Source of the DNA: Actinomycetota bacterium
Lineage (GTDB): Bacteria > Actinomycetota > Acidimicrobiia > Acidimicrobiales > Ilumatobacteraceae
Direction: 5' to 3'
DNA length: 35,712 bases
Assembly: GCA_009924875.1 (NCBI GenBank)
Contig: RFQQ01000003.1
Coordinates: forward strand, 1 to 35,712
Below the pieces are notes generated by a model, which worked only from the letters and a program-made list of their open reading frames with translations, was not told where the DNA came from and did no database searches. Positions 19,179-26,971 of this stretch are shown here, piece by piece. The stretch's first letter is position 1, and each line of letters starts with the position of its first letter. A program made the position numbers and the translations under genes.

Positions 19179-19967
19179 TCAACGACGACGCAGATCGCGC
19201 ACAGCATCGGCGGGGTCACCCGAGGTCACCAGCGACTCCCCGACCAGCACCGCCGAATAGCCGGCTGCCGCTAGGGCGTGGGCGTCGTCACGTCCCCGCA
19301 CCCCCGACTCGGCGACGCCGATCACACCGGCCGGTATGACCGACGCCATACGAACGGCGCGCTCCTGATCGACCTCAAAGGTGACGAGATCACGCTGGTT
19401 CACCCCGACCAGATCGGCGCCGGCGGCGACTGCATGATCGAGTTCAGCCTCGTCGTGGATCTCAACGAGCACGTCGAGCCCGACCTCGCGGGCGAGACCG
19501 TGCAGATCAACCAGCTCCTCCACTCCGAGCGCAGCCGCGATCAACAACACGCAGTCCGCGCCCATCAGCCTCGCATCGAGCACATCGTTCGGCGCCACGG
19601 TGAAGTCCTTGCGAAGCACGGGGAGGCCGACCGCCGAACGAGCCGCGACGAGATCATCGGGCGAACCCCCGAAGAACTCGCGATCGGTGAGCACCGAGAG
19701 ACAACTCGCCCCACCCTCGGCGTAGAGGCGGGCGAGCGACGCCGGGTCGAGATCCGGCGCGAGCGCGCCCTTGGAGGGCGACCGGCGCTTCACCTCGGCG
19801 ATCACCCCAACCCCCTCGCGCGCCGTGTCGACCGAGGCGAGCGACGCGCGGAACCCTCGCGTCGTCGGAAGGTCATCGCAGCGCCGCCGCAGCTCGGACA
19901 TCGAGCGCGAATCGGCCGCCGCCTCAGCGCGATGCGCCTCGAGGATGCGGTCGAGGTAGGTCGCCAT
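19179..19967 (-). CDS. trpC: Indole-3-glycerol phosphate synthase
   Basis: VIAEVKRRSPSKGAL, LSVLTDREFFGGS, LRKDFTV, VGVNQRDL, VAESGV. Confidence 0.96.
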   Translation of the reverse strand: MATYLDRILEAHRAEAAADSRSMSELRRRCDDLPTTRGFRASLASVDTAREGVGVIAEVKRRSPSKGALAPDLDPASLARLYAEGGASCLSVLTDREFFGGSPDDLVAARSAVGLPVLRKDFTVAPNDVLDARLMGADCVLLIAAALGVEELVDLHGLAREVGLDVLVEIHDEAELDHAVAAGADLVGVNQRDLVTFEVDQERAVRMASVIPAGVIGVAESGVRGRDDAHALAAAGYSAVLVGESLVTSGDPADAVRDLRRR

Positions 19968-19976
19968 CTCCCCGGA

Positions 19977-21287
19977 TCAGATCCCGAGGCGCGTCGAAAG
20001 TTCCGACATCAGCGAGTCGATCGGCACGCGCACCTGCTCCATGGAGTCGCGGTCGCGAACCGTGACCGCCGAGTCCTCCAGCGAGTCGAAGTCGACCGTC
20101 ACACATAGCGGCGTGCCGATCTCATCTTGACGGCGATAGCGGCGTCCGATCGCTTGGGTCTCGTCGTAATCGACCATGTAGCGCTCACCGATCATCGCCC
20201 TGATCTCCCGGGCGAGCGGGGTGAGGGTGTCCTTCTTCGAGAGCGGCAACACCGCAACCTTGTACGGGGCGAGACGCGGGTGGAGGCGGAGCACGGTGCG
20301 GGTCTCGCCGTTGACCTCCTCCTCGTCGTAGGCGGCGAGCAGGAAGGCGGCCATCGTGCGGGTCGCGCCAGCCGCCGGCTCGATCACGTACGGCACGTAG
20401 CGCTCATCCGTCGCCTGGTCGAAGAAGTCGAGGCGTTCCCCGGAATGGGCGGCGTGCTGCGTGAGGTCGTAATCGGTTCGCTGAGCGATTCCCTCGAGCT
20501 CGTCCCAACCCCATGGGAAGAGGAACTCCACATCGGAGGTACCCGTCGAATAATGCGACAACTCGTCGTCGGCGTGCGGACGCAACCGGAGCATCGAATC
20601 GGGGATGCCGAGCTCCCGGTACCACTCCATCCGATGGGTGCACCAGTACTCGTACCACGACGCGCCATCGGCCGGAGGGACGAAGAACTCGAGCTCCATC
20701 TGCTCGAACTCACGGGTGCGGAAGATCCAGTTCTGCGGTGTGATCTCGTTGCGGAACGACTTACCGACCTGGGCGATACCGAAGGGTGGACGCTTCCGGC
20801 TCGTCTGCAGGACATTCGAGAAGTTGGTGAACATCCCCTGGGCCGTCTCGGGACGCAGGTAGGCGTCGGCGCCGGCATCGGCGACCGGGCCGGCCTGGGT
20901 CTTGAACATCAGGTTGAACTGCCGCGCTTCGGTGAAGGTTCCGGCGCCCCCACAACTCGGGCAGACATTCGGATCATCGAGCTTGTCCAGTCGGAAACGG
21001 TTGCGGCACACCGTGCAGTCCACGAGCGGGTCACTGAAGTTGCTGAGGTGTCCGGAGGCTTCCCATACCTGAGGAGGACCGAGCACCGCGGCATCGATGA
21101 GCACCACGTCGTCGCGTTGCTGCACCATGGAGCGCACCCACGCGTCCTTCACATTGCGGAGCATCAGCGACCCGAGCGGGCCGTAGTCGTAGGTCGACCG
21201 GAAACCGCCGTAGATCTCCGCCGACGGGTAGACGAAGCCACGCCGCTTGCAGAGATTGACGATCTGATCGAGTTCGGTCGCTGCCAC
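19977..21287 (-). CDS. glyS: Glycyl-tRNA synthetase (dimeric class II type)
   Basis: CKRRGFVYPSAEIYGGFRSTYDYGPLGSLMLRNVKDAW, ASGHLSNFSDPLVDC, RPETAQGMFTNF; start GTG at 21287. Confidence 0.95.
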   Translation of the reverse strand: MAATELDQIVNLCKRRGFVYPSAEIYGGFRSTYDYGPLGSLMLRNVKDAWVRSMVQQRDDVVLIDAAVLGPPQVWEASGHLSNFSDPLVDCTVCRNRFRLDKLDDPNVCPSCGGAGTFTEARQFNLMFKTQAGPVADAGADAYLRPETAQGMFTNFSNVLQTSRKRPPFGIAQVGKSFRNEITPQNWIFRTREFEQMELEFFVPPADGASWYEYWCTHRMEWYRELGIPDSMLRLRPHADDELSHYSTGTSDVEFLFPWGWDELEGIAQRTDYDLTQHAAHSGERLDFFDQATDERYVPYVIEPAAGATRTMAAFLLAAYDEEEVNGETRTVLRLHPRLAPYKVAVLPLSKKDTLTPLAREIRAMIGERYMVDYDETQAIGRRYRRQDEIGTPLCVTVDFDSLEDSAVTVRDRDSMEQVRVPIDSLMSELSTRLGI

Positions 21288-21308
21288 GACCCCACAGGTT
21301 AGGGAGGC

Positions 21309-22037
21309 TCAGTGGCGTTCGAACAGGGCGATCGCCTTGAGTCGTCGCTCAAGGTGGTGCTCCATCGCTCTCGTAGCGAGCAGACCGACTTCATGGGTGG
21401 CGGGGCTCTCCGGTGCCGCCAGCGCCTCGTTGAGGCGCCCACCGAGGACGCAGCGCAAGAGCGAGAGGGCCGCCGGCGAGACCGACACCCCGGAACGGCA
21501 ATTACGGCAAAGAACCCCGCCCTCATCGAGATCGAAGGCGACGAGCTCGACCTCATCCCCGCTCTCCTCGCACCGGACACAGGCGTCGAGCACCGGCGAG
21601 AGCCCCTCGGCCGCCAGCAACTTCCAATAAAAGGCGGGGACGTTCATCGGGGACGGCCGCTCCGCGATCGTGCGCAACACGCCGACCGTCGAACGGAACA
21701 GCTGTGGGGTCGGCTCACGGTCGAGTGCGAGCTGCTCGGCTGCCTCGATCGCCGCCATACCCTGTGATGTCCGGTCGAGGGAGGAGAGCAGCGGTCCCAA
21801 GCGGTCGAGCGACTCTGCCTGGCTGACGGTGTCGAGCTCACGACCACGACGGAGTTGCACCGCGATGTGACTCATCGGTTCGAGTCGTCCACCGAACTTC
21901 GAGTTGGTCTTGCGCACCCCATGCGCGACCGCGCGGACCTTCCCGTGCTCCTGGGTGAGCAACACCACGATCCGATCGGACTCGCGCAGGCGATAGGTGC
22001 GCAGCACCACCGCCTCGTCGCGGTAGAGCTCCTTCAC
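21309..22037 (-). CDS. recO: DNA repair protein RecO
   Basis: EAVVLRTYRLRESDRIVVLLTQEHGKVRAVAHGVRKTNSKFGGRLEP; C-terminal CVRCEE...CRNC zinc cluster. Confidence 0.94.
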   Translation of the reverse strand: MKELYRDEAVVLRTYRLRESDRIVVLLTQEHGKVRAVAHGVRKTNSKFGGRLEPMSHIAVQLRRGRELDTVSQAESLDRLGPLLSSLDRTSQGMAAIEAAEQLALDREPTPQLFRSTVGVLRTIAERPSPMNVPAFYWKLLAAEGLSPVLDACVRCEESGDEVELVAFDLDEGGVLCRNCRSGVSVSPAALSLLRCVLGGRLNEALAAPESPATHEVGLLATRAMEHHLERRLKAIALFERH

Positions 22038-22633
22038 GCGTCAAGTCCGCCGAAGCGGCGTCGCCGGCCCGCGTACTCGGCGACAGCAGCGACGAGATGA
22101 CCCGCTTCGAGATTCCCCCAGGCCACCTCCGTGAAGACCAGTTCGGCGTAGGCGAGCTCCCACACGAGCGACGGCGGGAGGCGCGTCGCGGGACCGAGCA
22201 CCAGCACCAGATCCGGTTCGCAATCGGCCGGCTCGTACAGCACGTTCGCGACGGAGGCTTCGTTCACCTGGTCCTCTCCGATCGCGCGCATCGCGGCGGC
22301 GAACCGCTCGCGTCCATCCGCGGCCGGATCGACGATCACCGTGCACGAACCGACCACCTCGGCGCTGACGGCGACTGGCTCTGCGTCAGGCGCAGGATCG
22401 AGACGGCCCGCCAGCCCGGCGACTCCCTCGCCGGAGTACGGCCGGAGCGTCAACCACTCCACGCCAAGATCCGCCGCGACCGTTCCGAGATCGCGTCGCC
22501 GCGTCGCCCACGCCGACCGACCGAGCGCCTCCCAATCCTCCGTCGAGCCACCTACGACGAGCACATGGGCGGGCCCCATCTGGTCTCGGCCGGCCGGGCC
22601 GGCATCGGCCATCGCTGACACACCCGACGTCAC
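22034..22633 (-). CDS. Degenerate undecaprenyl-diphosphate synthase-like protein (catalytic motifs lost, C-terminal RRRRFGG retained); candidate NgBR-like subunit
   Basis: HVLVVGGSTEDWEALGRS...DLGVEWLTLRPYSGEG...VNEASVANVLYEPADCEPDLVLVLGPATRLPPSLVWELAYAELVFTEVAWGNLEAGHLVAAVAEYAGRRRRFGGLDA co-aligns with UppS. Start uncertain (GTG 22633, ATG 22612 or ATG 22579). 4-nt overlap with recO. Confidence 0.75.
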   Translation of the reverse strand: MTSGVSAMADAGPAGRDQMGPAHVLVVGGSTEDWEALGRSAWATRRRDLGTVAADLGVEWLTLRPYSGEGVAGLAGRLDPAPDAEPVAVSAEVVGSCTVIVDPAADGRERFAAAMRAIGEDQVNEASVANVLYEPADCEPDLVLVLGPATRLPPSLVWELAYAELVFTEVAWGNLEAGHLVAAVAEYAGRRRRFGGLDA

Positions 22634-22639
22634 CGACAC

Positions 22640-22666
22640 ATTGTCGCACGACCCCATCGCTAACGT
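22640..22666. promoter_or_regulatory. Candidate overlapping divergent promoters of uppS and the UppS-like gene
   Basis: Plus: TAACGT (22661-22666) then 9 nt then GTG 22676. Minus: GACAAT (22645-22640) then 6 nt then GTG 22633. Confidence 0.35.
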
Positions 22667-22675
22667 GGTCCTCCC

Positions 22676-23374
22676 GTGGCGAACTCCCCGACATCCCGCG
22701 AGCAGCCCCGCCCCGAACGGCCACTGCACGTCGCCTGCATCATGGACGGCAACGGCCGCTGGGCCGAGCAGCGCGCCCTGCCGAGAACAGCGGGACATAC
22801 CGCCGGTGAGGAGAACCTCGCCGAGGTTGTGCGCGCCTGCGTCGCCCGCGGAGTCGGATGGCTCACCGTGTTCGGCTTCTCGACCGAGAACTGGGTTCGG
22901 CCGCGGGCCGAGGTGCGTCACATCCTCGGCCTCCACGAGCGGCTTTTCGGGCGACTCGAGGAGCTCAACGAGAACAATGTTCGGGTGCGCTGGATCGGAC
23001 GACCCTTCGACGGTCCCGAGGCCCGCACGCCGAAGTACGTGCAGCGCGCGATCCGCCGAGCGATCAACGACACCTCGTCGAACACGGGCATGACGCTCAC
23101 CGTCGCCTTCGACTACGGCGGTCGTGCCGAGCTCATGTCCGCAGTCCGCGCATTGAGAGCCGACACCGGCACCGTCGATGCTGATCGCCTCGCCGCTCAC
23201 CTCTACGACCCAGAACTTCCCGACGTCGATGTGCTCGTGCGCACGAGCGGCGAGATGCGCGTATCGAACTTCCTCCTCTGGCAGTCCGCCGGGGCCGCCA
23301 TCCACTTCACGGACGCCGCCTGGCCCGACTTCGACGCCGAGGACCTCGACCGCGCACTGGACCTCGTTCGTTGA
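22676..23374 (+). CDS. uppS: Undecaprenyl (polyprenyl) diphosphate synthase, catalytic cis-prenyltransferase, lacking the C-terminal RRFGG tail
   Basis: HVACIMDGNGRWAEQRALPRTAGHTAGEENL, LTVFGFSTENWVRP, AFDYGGRAEL, LVRTSGEMRVSNFLLWQSAGAAIHFTDAAWPDF; ends ...LDRALDLVR-stop. Confidence 0.95.
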   Translation: MANSPTSREQPRPERPLHVACIMDGNGRWAEQRALPRTAGHTAGEENLAEVVRACVARGVGWLTVFGFSTENWVRPRAEVRHILGLHERLFGRLEELNENNVRVRWIGRPFDGPEARTPKYVQRAIRRAINDTSSNTGMTLTVAFDYGGRAELMSAVRALRADTGTVDADRLAAHLYDPELPDVDVLVRTSGEMRVSNFLLWQSAGAAIHFTDAAWPDFDAEDLDRALDLVR

Positions 23375-25257
23375 GCGAGAGCCCGCTCGGCGTCGGCGAG
23401 CTCCTCGACATCGCGACCTCGGCGCTACCAGCCGCTGAACGACGACCGGGCCAGAGGGAGATGGCCGACGCGGTCGACCGAGCCATCGCCGACGGACGTC
23501 ACCTCGTGGTTCAGGCCGGGACCGGCACCGGCAAGACGCTCGCCTATCTCGTCCCCGCCCTGCGCGCTGGTCGCACCGTCGTCGTCGCCACCGCGACCAA
23601 GGCGCTACAGGATCAGCTCGCCACCAAGGACTTGCCCTTCCTCGCCGAGCATCTCCGCGAGCCACTCGGCCGCGACCTCGAATGGGCGGTCCTCAAGGGG
23701 CGCTCGAACTACCTCTGCCGCCAACGACTCGCCGAGATCTCCTCCGGCGATGATCAGTTAGCCCTCGAGGGCCTCGGCGATGGCCGCCGAGAGGAGATCG
23801 CGGCGCTCGCCAGTTGGGCCGAATCGAGCGAGACCGGTGACCAGGCCGAGCTCGACCGCCTCCCCGATCCAGCGGTGTGGCGGGCCGTGAGCGTCACCTC
23901 CGATGAGTGCCCGGGCGCGAGTCGATGTCCGCTCGGCTCTACCTGCTTCGCCGAGGTCGCCCGAGACCGCGCCTCCACCGCGGACGTGGTGGTCGTGAAC
24001 ACCCACCTCTACGGCTTGAACGTGGGTGCCGACGATGCGATCCTGCCCGAGCACGACATCGTCGTCTTCGACGAGGCCCACGTCCTCGAGGACGTGATGA
24101 GCGACACCGTCGGGGTCGACCTCTCCCCCAGCCGATTCTCCACCGTCGCCTCGACCGTGCGACGCATCATCGACGACCCCTCGCTCATCGCGTCGATCTC
24201 CGATGCCGGCATCGCCTTCGGGGAGATCATCGAGGGCCACCGTGGGGAACGACTCGAGATACCGCTCCCCGCCGATGTCACCGCCGCCCTCGTCACTGCC
24301 CGCGGCTCGCTCGAACGGGCCTCCGCGGTGGTGAACGCCATTGAGACCGACGTGGAGGACGCGCGTCAACGCCGCCTCCGCGCGCAGGTGATCCTCACCC
24401 GATCCACCGAGATGATCGACCGAACCCTGTCACCCTCGGCCGACACGGTCGCGTTCGTCTCCGGCGCTCCCGGTTCACCCTCCCTCGAGATCGCCCCCCT
24501 CGACGTCGGCCCGACCATGGAAGCCGGCGTCTGGTCACGTCGCACCGCGATTCTCACCTCAGCGACAGTGCCGCGTTCCCTACCCGAGCGAATCGGCCTG
24601 CCCGAACCCGAGGTGATCGACGTCGGCAGCCCGTTCGACTACGGCGAGAACTCCCTTCTCTACTGCGCCATGCACCTTCCCGCGCCGAACGACCCCGATT
24701 TCCGCGCGGCAACCCACGAGGAGCTCGCCGCCCTCATCACCGCGGCCGGCGGCCGAACCCTCGCCCTCTTCACCAGCTGGGCCGCCATGGACGAGGCGGC
24801 CTCCGCCCTCACCGGACGGGTCCCACACACCATCCTCACCCAGCGCGATCTCCCGAAGCCGGCGCTCGTCGCCGCCTTCGCCGAGGACGAGTCCACCTGC
24901 CTGTTCGCGACCGCCGGTCTCTTCCAAGGGGTCGACGTTCCCGGCCGCACCCTCTCGCTCGTGGTGATCGACCGGATCCCCTTCCCTCGACCGGACGATC
25001 CCCTGCTCTCGGCTCGACGCGACCGGCTCGGCCGCGCAGCCTTCGGCCAAATCGACCTGCCTCGCGCGGCCACCATGCTCGCCCAGGCCAGCGGGCGCCT
25101 CATCCGCAACGATGCCGACCGAGGAGTCGTCGCGGTGCTCGACCGCCGACTCGGCACCGCCGGATACCGCTGGGATCTCATCTCGGCCCTCCCACCCATG
25201 CGACGAACCCGGGACCGCGCGGAGGCGGAGCGGTTCCTGCGGACGATCACCGACTGA
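23371..25257 (+). CDS. dinG: DinG-family ATP-dependent helicase (XPD-like, Fe-S)
   Basis: VVQAGTGTGKTLAYLVPAL, CRQRL...CPGASRCPLGSTCF cysteines, VVFDEAHVLEDV, LASGRLIRN-type motif (AQASGRLIRNDADRGVVAVLDRR). TTG start overlaps the uppS stop. Confidence 0.92.
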   Translation: MSESPLGVGELLDIATSALPAAERRPGQREMADAVDRAIADGRHLVVQAGTGTGKTLAYLVPALRAGRTVVVATATKALQDQLATKDLPFLAEHLREPLGRDLEWAVLKGRSNYLCRQRLAEISSGDDQLALEGLGDGRREEIAALASWAESSETGDQAELDRLPDPAVWRAVSVTSDECPGASRCPLGSTCFAEVARDRASTADVVVVNTHLYGLNVGADDAILPEHDIVVFDEAHVLEDVMSDTVGVDLSPSRFSTVASTVRRIIDDPSLIASISDAGIAFGEIIEGHRGERLEIPLPADVTAALVTARGSLERASAVVNAIETDVEDARQRRLRAQVILTRSTEMIDRTLSPSADTVAFVSGAPGSPSLEIAPLDVGPTMEAGVWSRRTAILTSATVPRSLPERIGLPEPEVIDVGSPFDYGENSLLYCAMHLPAPNDPDFRAATHEELAALITAAGGRTLALFTSWAAMDEAASALTGRVPHTILTQRDLPKPALVAAFAEDESTCLFATAGLFQGVDVPGRTLSLVVIDRIPFPRPDDPLLSARRDRLGRAAFGQIDLPRAATMLAQASGRLIRNDADRGVVAVLDRRLGTAGYRWDLISALPPMRRTRDRAEAERFLRTITD

Positions 25258-25278
25258 CCGACGGTCGATCGACCCGTC

Positions 25279-25284
25279 TACCGT
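25279..25284 (+). promoter_or_regulatory. Candidate leaderless -10 (TACCGT, 6 nt before the enoyl-CoA hydratase ATG)
   Basis: TACCGT-GCCTAC-ATG. Confidence 0.4.
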
Positions 25285-25290
25285 GCCTAC

Positions 25291-26055
25291 ATGGCGAACG
25301 ACGCGGAGCTGGTCCGTATCGACATCGGCCGCGGGATCGCGACCATCACGCTCGACTCCCAGCACAACCGCAACGCCCTCTCACGACAACTGCTCACCGA
25401 ACTCCATCAGGCGCTCGATCAGGCCGAGGACGCCGAGGCGAGAGCAATCGTGCTCACCCACGCCGGGCCGGCATTCTGCTCAGGGGCCGATCTCCGCGAG
25501 CGGTCATCGGGTCCACCCGATTCCGGTCCGATGGTCGCCGCCCTCGAGCGACTCATGGACACCGAGCGGCCGACGATCGCCGCTGTCAACGGAGCGGTCC
25601 GGGCCGGCGGGATCGGCCTCATGGCCTCCTGCGACCTCGTGGTGGTCGACGAGTCGGTCGACTTCGCCCTCACCGAGGTGCGCATCGGCGTCGCGCCGGC
25701 GATCATCGCCGTGCCGATACTGCGCCGGGTCGCACCGGGCCGCATCGCCGCCGCGATGCTCACCGGTGAACGGTTCGACGCCCGCCGGGCCCTCGAGATC
25801 GGTCTCATCACCCATGTGACCTCAGACGTCGTGGAGACGGTCGACGAGATCTGCTCCGGCGTCCTCCATGGAGCGCCGAGCGCCATCGCCGAGACCAAAC
25901 GCCTCCTCGCGACGGTTCCCGGCATGGAACGCGCCGCGGCCCTGTCGGAGATGCGCGCGCTCAGCGAGCGGCTCTTCTCCTCAGATGATGCCGCCGAAGG
26001 TATGGCGGCGTTCTCTGAGCGACGTCCGCCCCGCTGGTCCCCCGAGGCGACCTGA
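25291..26055 (+). CDS. Enoyl-CoA hydratase/isomerase family protein
   Basis: ATITLDSQHNRNALSRQLLTEL, AFCSGADLRE, AAVNGAVRAGGIGLMASCDLVV. Confidence 0.93.
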   Translation: MANDAELVRIDIGRGIATITLDSQHNRNALSRQLLTELHQALDQAEDAEARAIVLTHAGPAFCSGADLRERSSGPPDSGPMVAALERLMDTERPTIAAVNGAVRAGGIGLMASCDLVVVDESVDFALTEVRIGVAPAIIAVPILRRVAPGRIAAAMLTGERFDARRALEIGLITHVTSDVVETVDEICSGVLHGAPSAIAETKRLLATVPGMERAAALSEMRALSERLFSSDDAAEGMAAFSERRPPRWSPEAT

Positions 26056-26058
26056 CGC

Positions 26059-26751
26059 TCAGCCCATGAGCCGATAGCCGAGGCCGCGAACCGTCACGAT
26101 CAGTCGGGGATCGTCGGGGGTGTCCTCCACCTTCAGCCTCAAGCGTCGAACATGGGCGTCAACGAGCCTCGAATCGCCCAGGTACTCATACCCCCAAACC
26201 CGCTCGAGCAGTTGGTCCCGGCTGAGGACCGCGCCGACGTGATCGGCGAACTCGCACAGAAGGCGGTACTCGGTGCGGGTCACGGCGATCTCCACGTCGT
26301 TCCTCGCGACCACCTGACGCTCGCGATCGAGGGTCACATTTCCGAACCGCTCCACTCCGGAGCGCCCGGACTCCTCCGGGGCTGGTGAGAGCTTCGCTCG
26401 CCGCAGGAGCGCCCTGATCCTCGCCGCGAGTTCCTTCGGCACGACCGGCTTGGTCACATAGTCGTCGGCACCCGCCTCGAGCCCCGCGACCAGGTCCTGG
26501 GTCTCGGTCTGCGCCGTGATGATGATGATCGGCACCGTCGAGGTCGCGCGCAGGGCACGGCAGACCTCGAAACCCGAGAGGTCGGGCAGACGCAGGTCGA
26601 GGAGCACAAGATCGGGGTGATGCTGCCCGAACTGGACGAGACCCGAGGCTCCGTCGGCCGCCTCATGCACCTCATACCCTTCATCCTCAAGGGCGAGGCG
26701 CAGGGCGAGGCGGATCGCGTCGTCGTCCTCCACGAAGAGCAGCGAATCCAC
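26059..26751 (-). CDS. mtrA: OmpR-family response regulator (MtrA-like)
   Basis: VDSLLFVEDDDAIRLALRLALEDEGYEV...LVLLDLRLPDLSGFEV...ADDYVTKPVVPKELAARIRALLRR; winged helix RTEYRLLCEFADHVGAVLSRDQLLERVWGYEYLGDSRLVDAHVRRLRLKVE. GTG start at 26751. Confidence 0.85.
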   Translation of the reverse strand: MDSLLFVEDDDAIRLALRLALEDEGYEVHEAADGASGLVQFGQHHPDLVLLDLRLPDLSGFEVCRALRATSTVPIIIITAQTETQDLVAGLEAGADDYVTKPVVPKELAARIRALLRRAKLSPAPEESGRSGVERFGNVTLDRERQVVARNDVEIAVTRTEYRLLCEFADHVGAVLSRDQLLERVWGYEYLGDSRLVDAHVRRLRLKVEDTPDDPRLIVTVRGLGYRLMG

Positions 26752-26790
26752 CTGAGAAGTGTGCCACGCGACCCGGGCTGGCCGGCGGTC

Positions 26791-26811
26791 GCGATTTGTT
26801 ACACAAATCGC
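26791..26811. promoter_or_regulatory. Perfect inverted repeat GCGATTTGT-TAC-ACAAATCGC in the mtrA/mtrB intergenic region
   Basis: 9-3-9 dyad read directly; about 40 bp upstream of the mtrA start. Confidence 0.55.
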
Positions 26812-26864
26812 ACACAACGGGCACCACGGCGTCACATGGCGGGAGCACCATGACAACTGTTCAC

Positions 26865-26911
26865 GCTGCCCCGGTGAGGTACCTCCCTCCCCCTGGTGCC
26901 TCACCGGCAGC
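26865..26911. promoter_or_regulatory. Long stem-loop in the mtrB 5' region
   Basis: 5' arm GCTGCCCCGGTGAGGTACC (26865-26883) pairs with GGTGCCTCACCGGCAGC (26895-26911), with one G-U wobble and a 2-nt bulge; 11-nt pyrimidine loop. Confidence 0.6.
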
Positions 26912-26971
26912 GGCGGAATCCCGGCCCCTCCTCCGAGCAGCGCCGATCCCGCGTCCACCAGCATCCGCGCC

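Noticed and set aside
17251-21302. Plus-strand ORFs of 409 aa, 276 aa and 391 aa over the trp/glyS genes
   Set aside because: Antisense to trpB, trpC and glyS, which have unambiguous family motifs.
23340-23440. uppS tail lost by sequencing frameshift (RRFGG hidden in another frame)
   Set aside because: Inspected the frames after LDLVR; the other readings (e.g. FVEREPARRRRAPRH) do not restore RRFGG, and dinG starts immediately by TTGA overlap, so the short end looks genuine.
22658-23665. N-terminal part of the 543-aa minus ORF 22034..23665
   Set aside because: Antisense to uppS; only the part from about 22633 downward resembles a protein family (UPPS-like).
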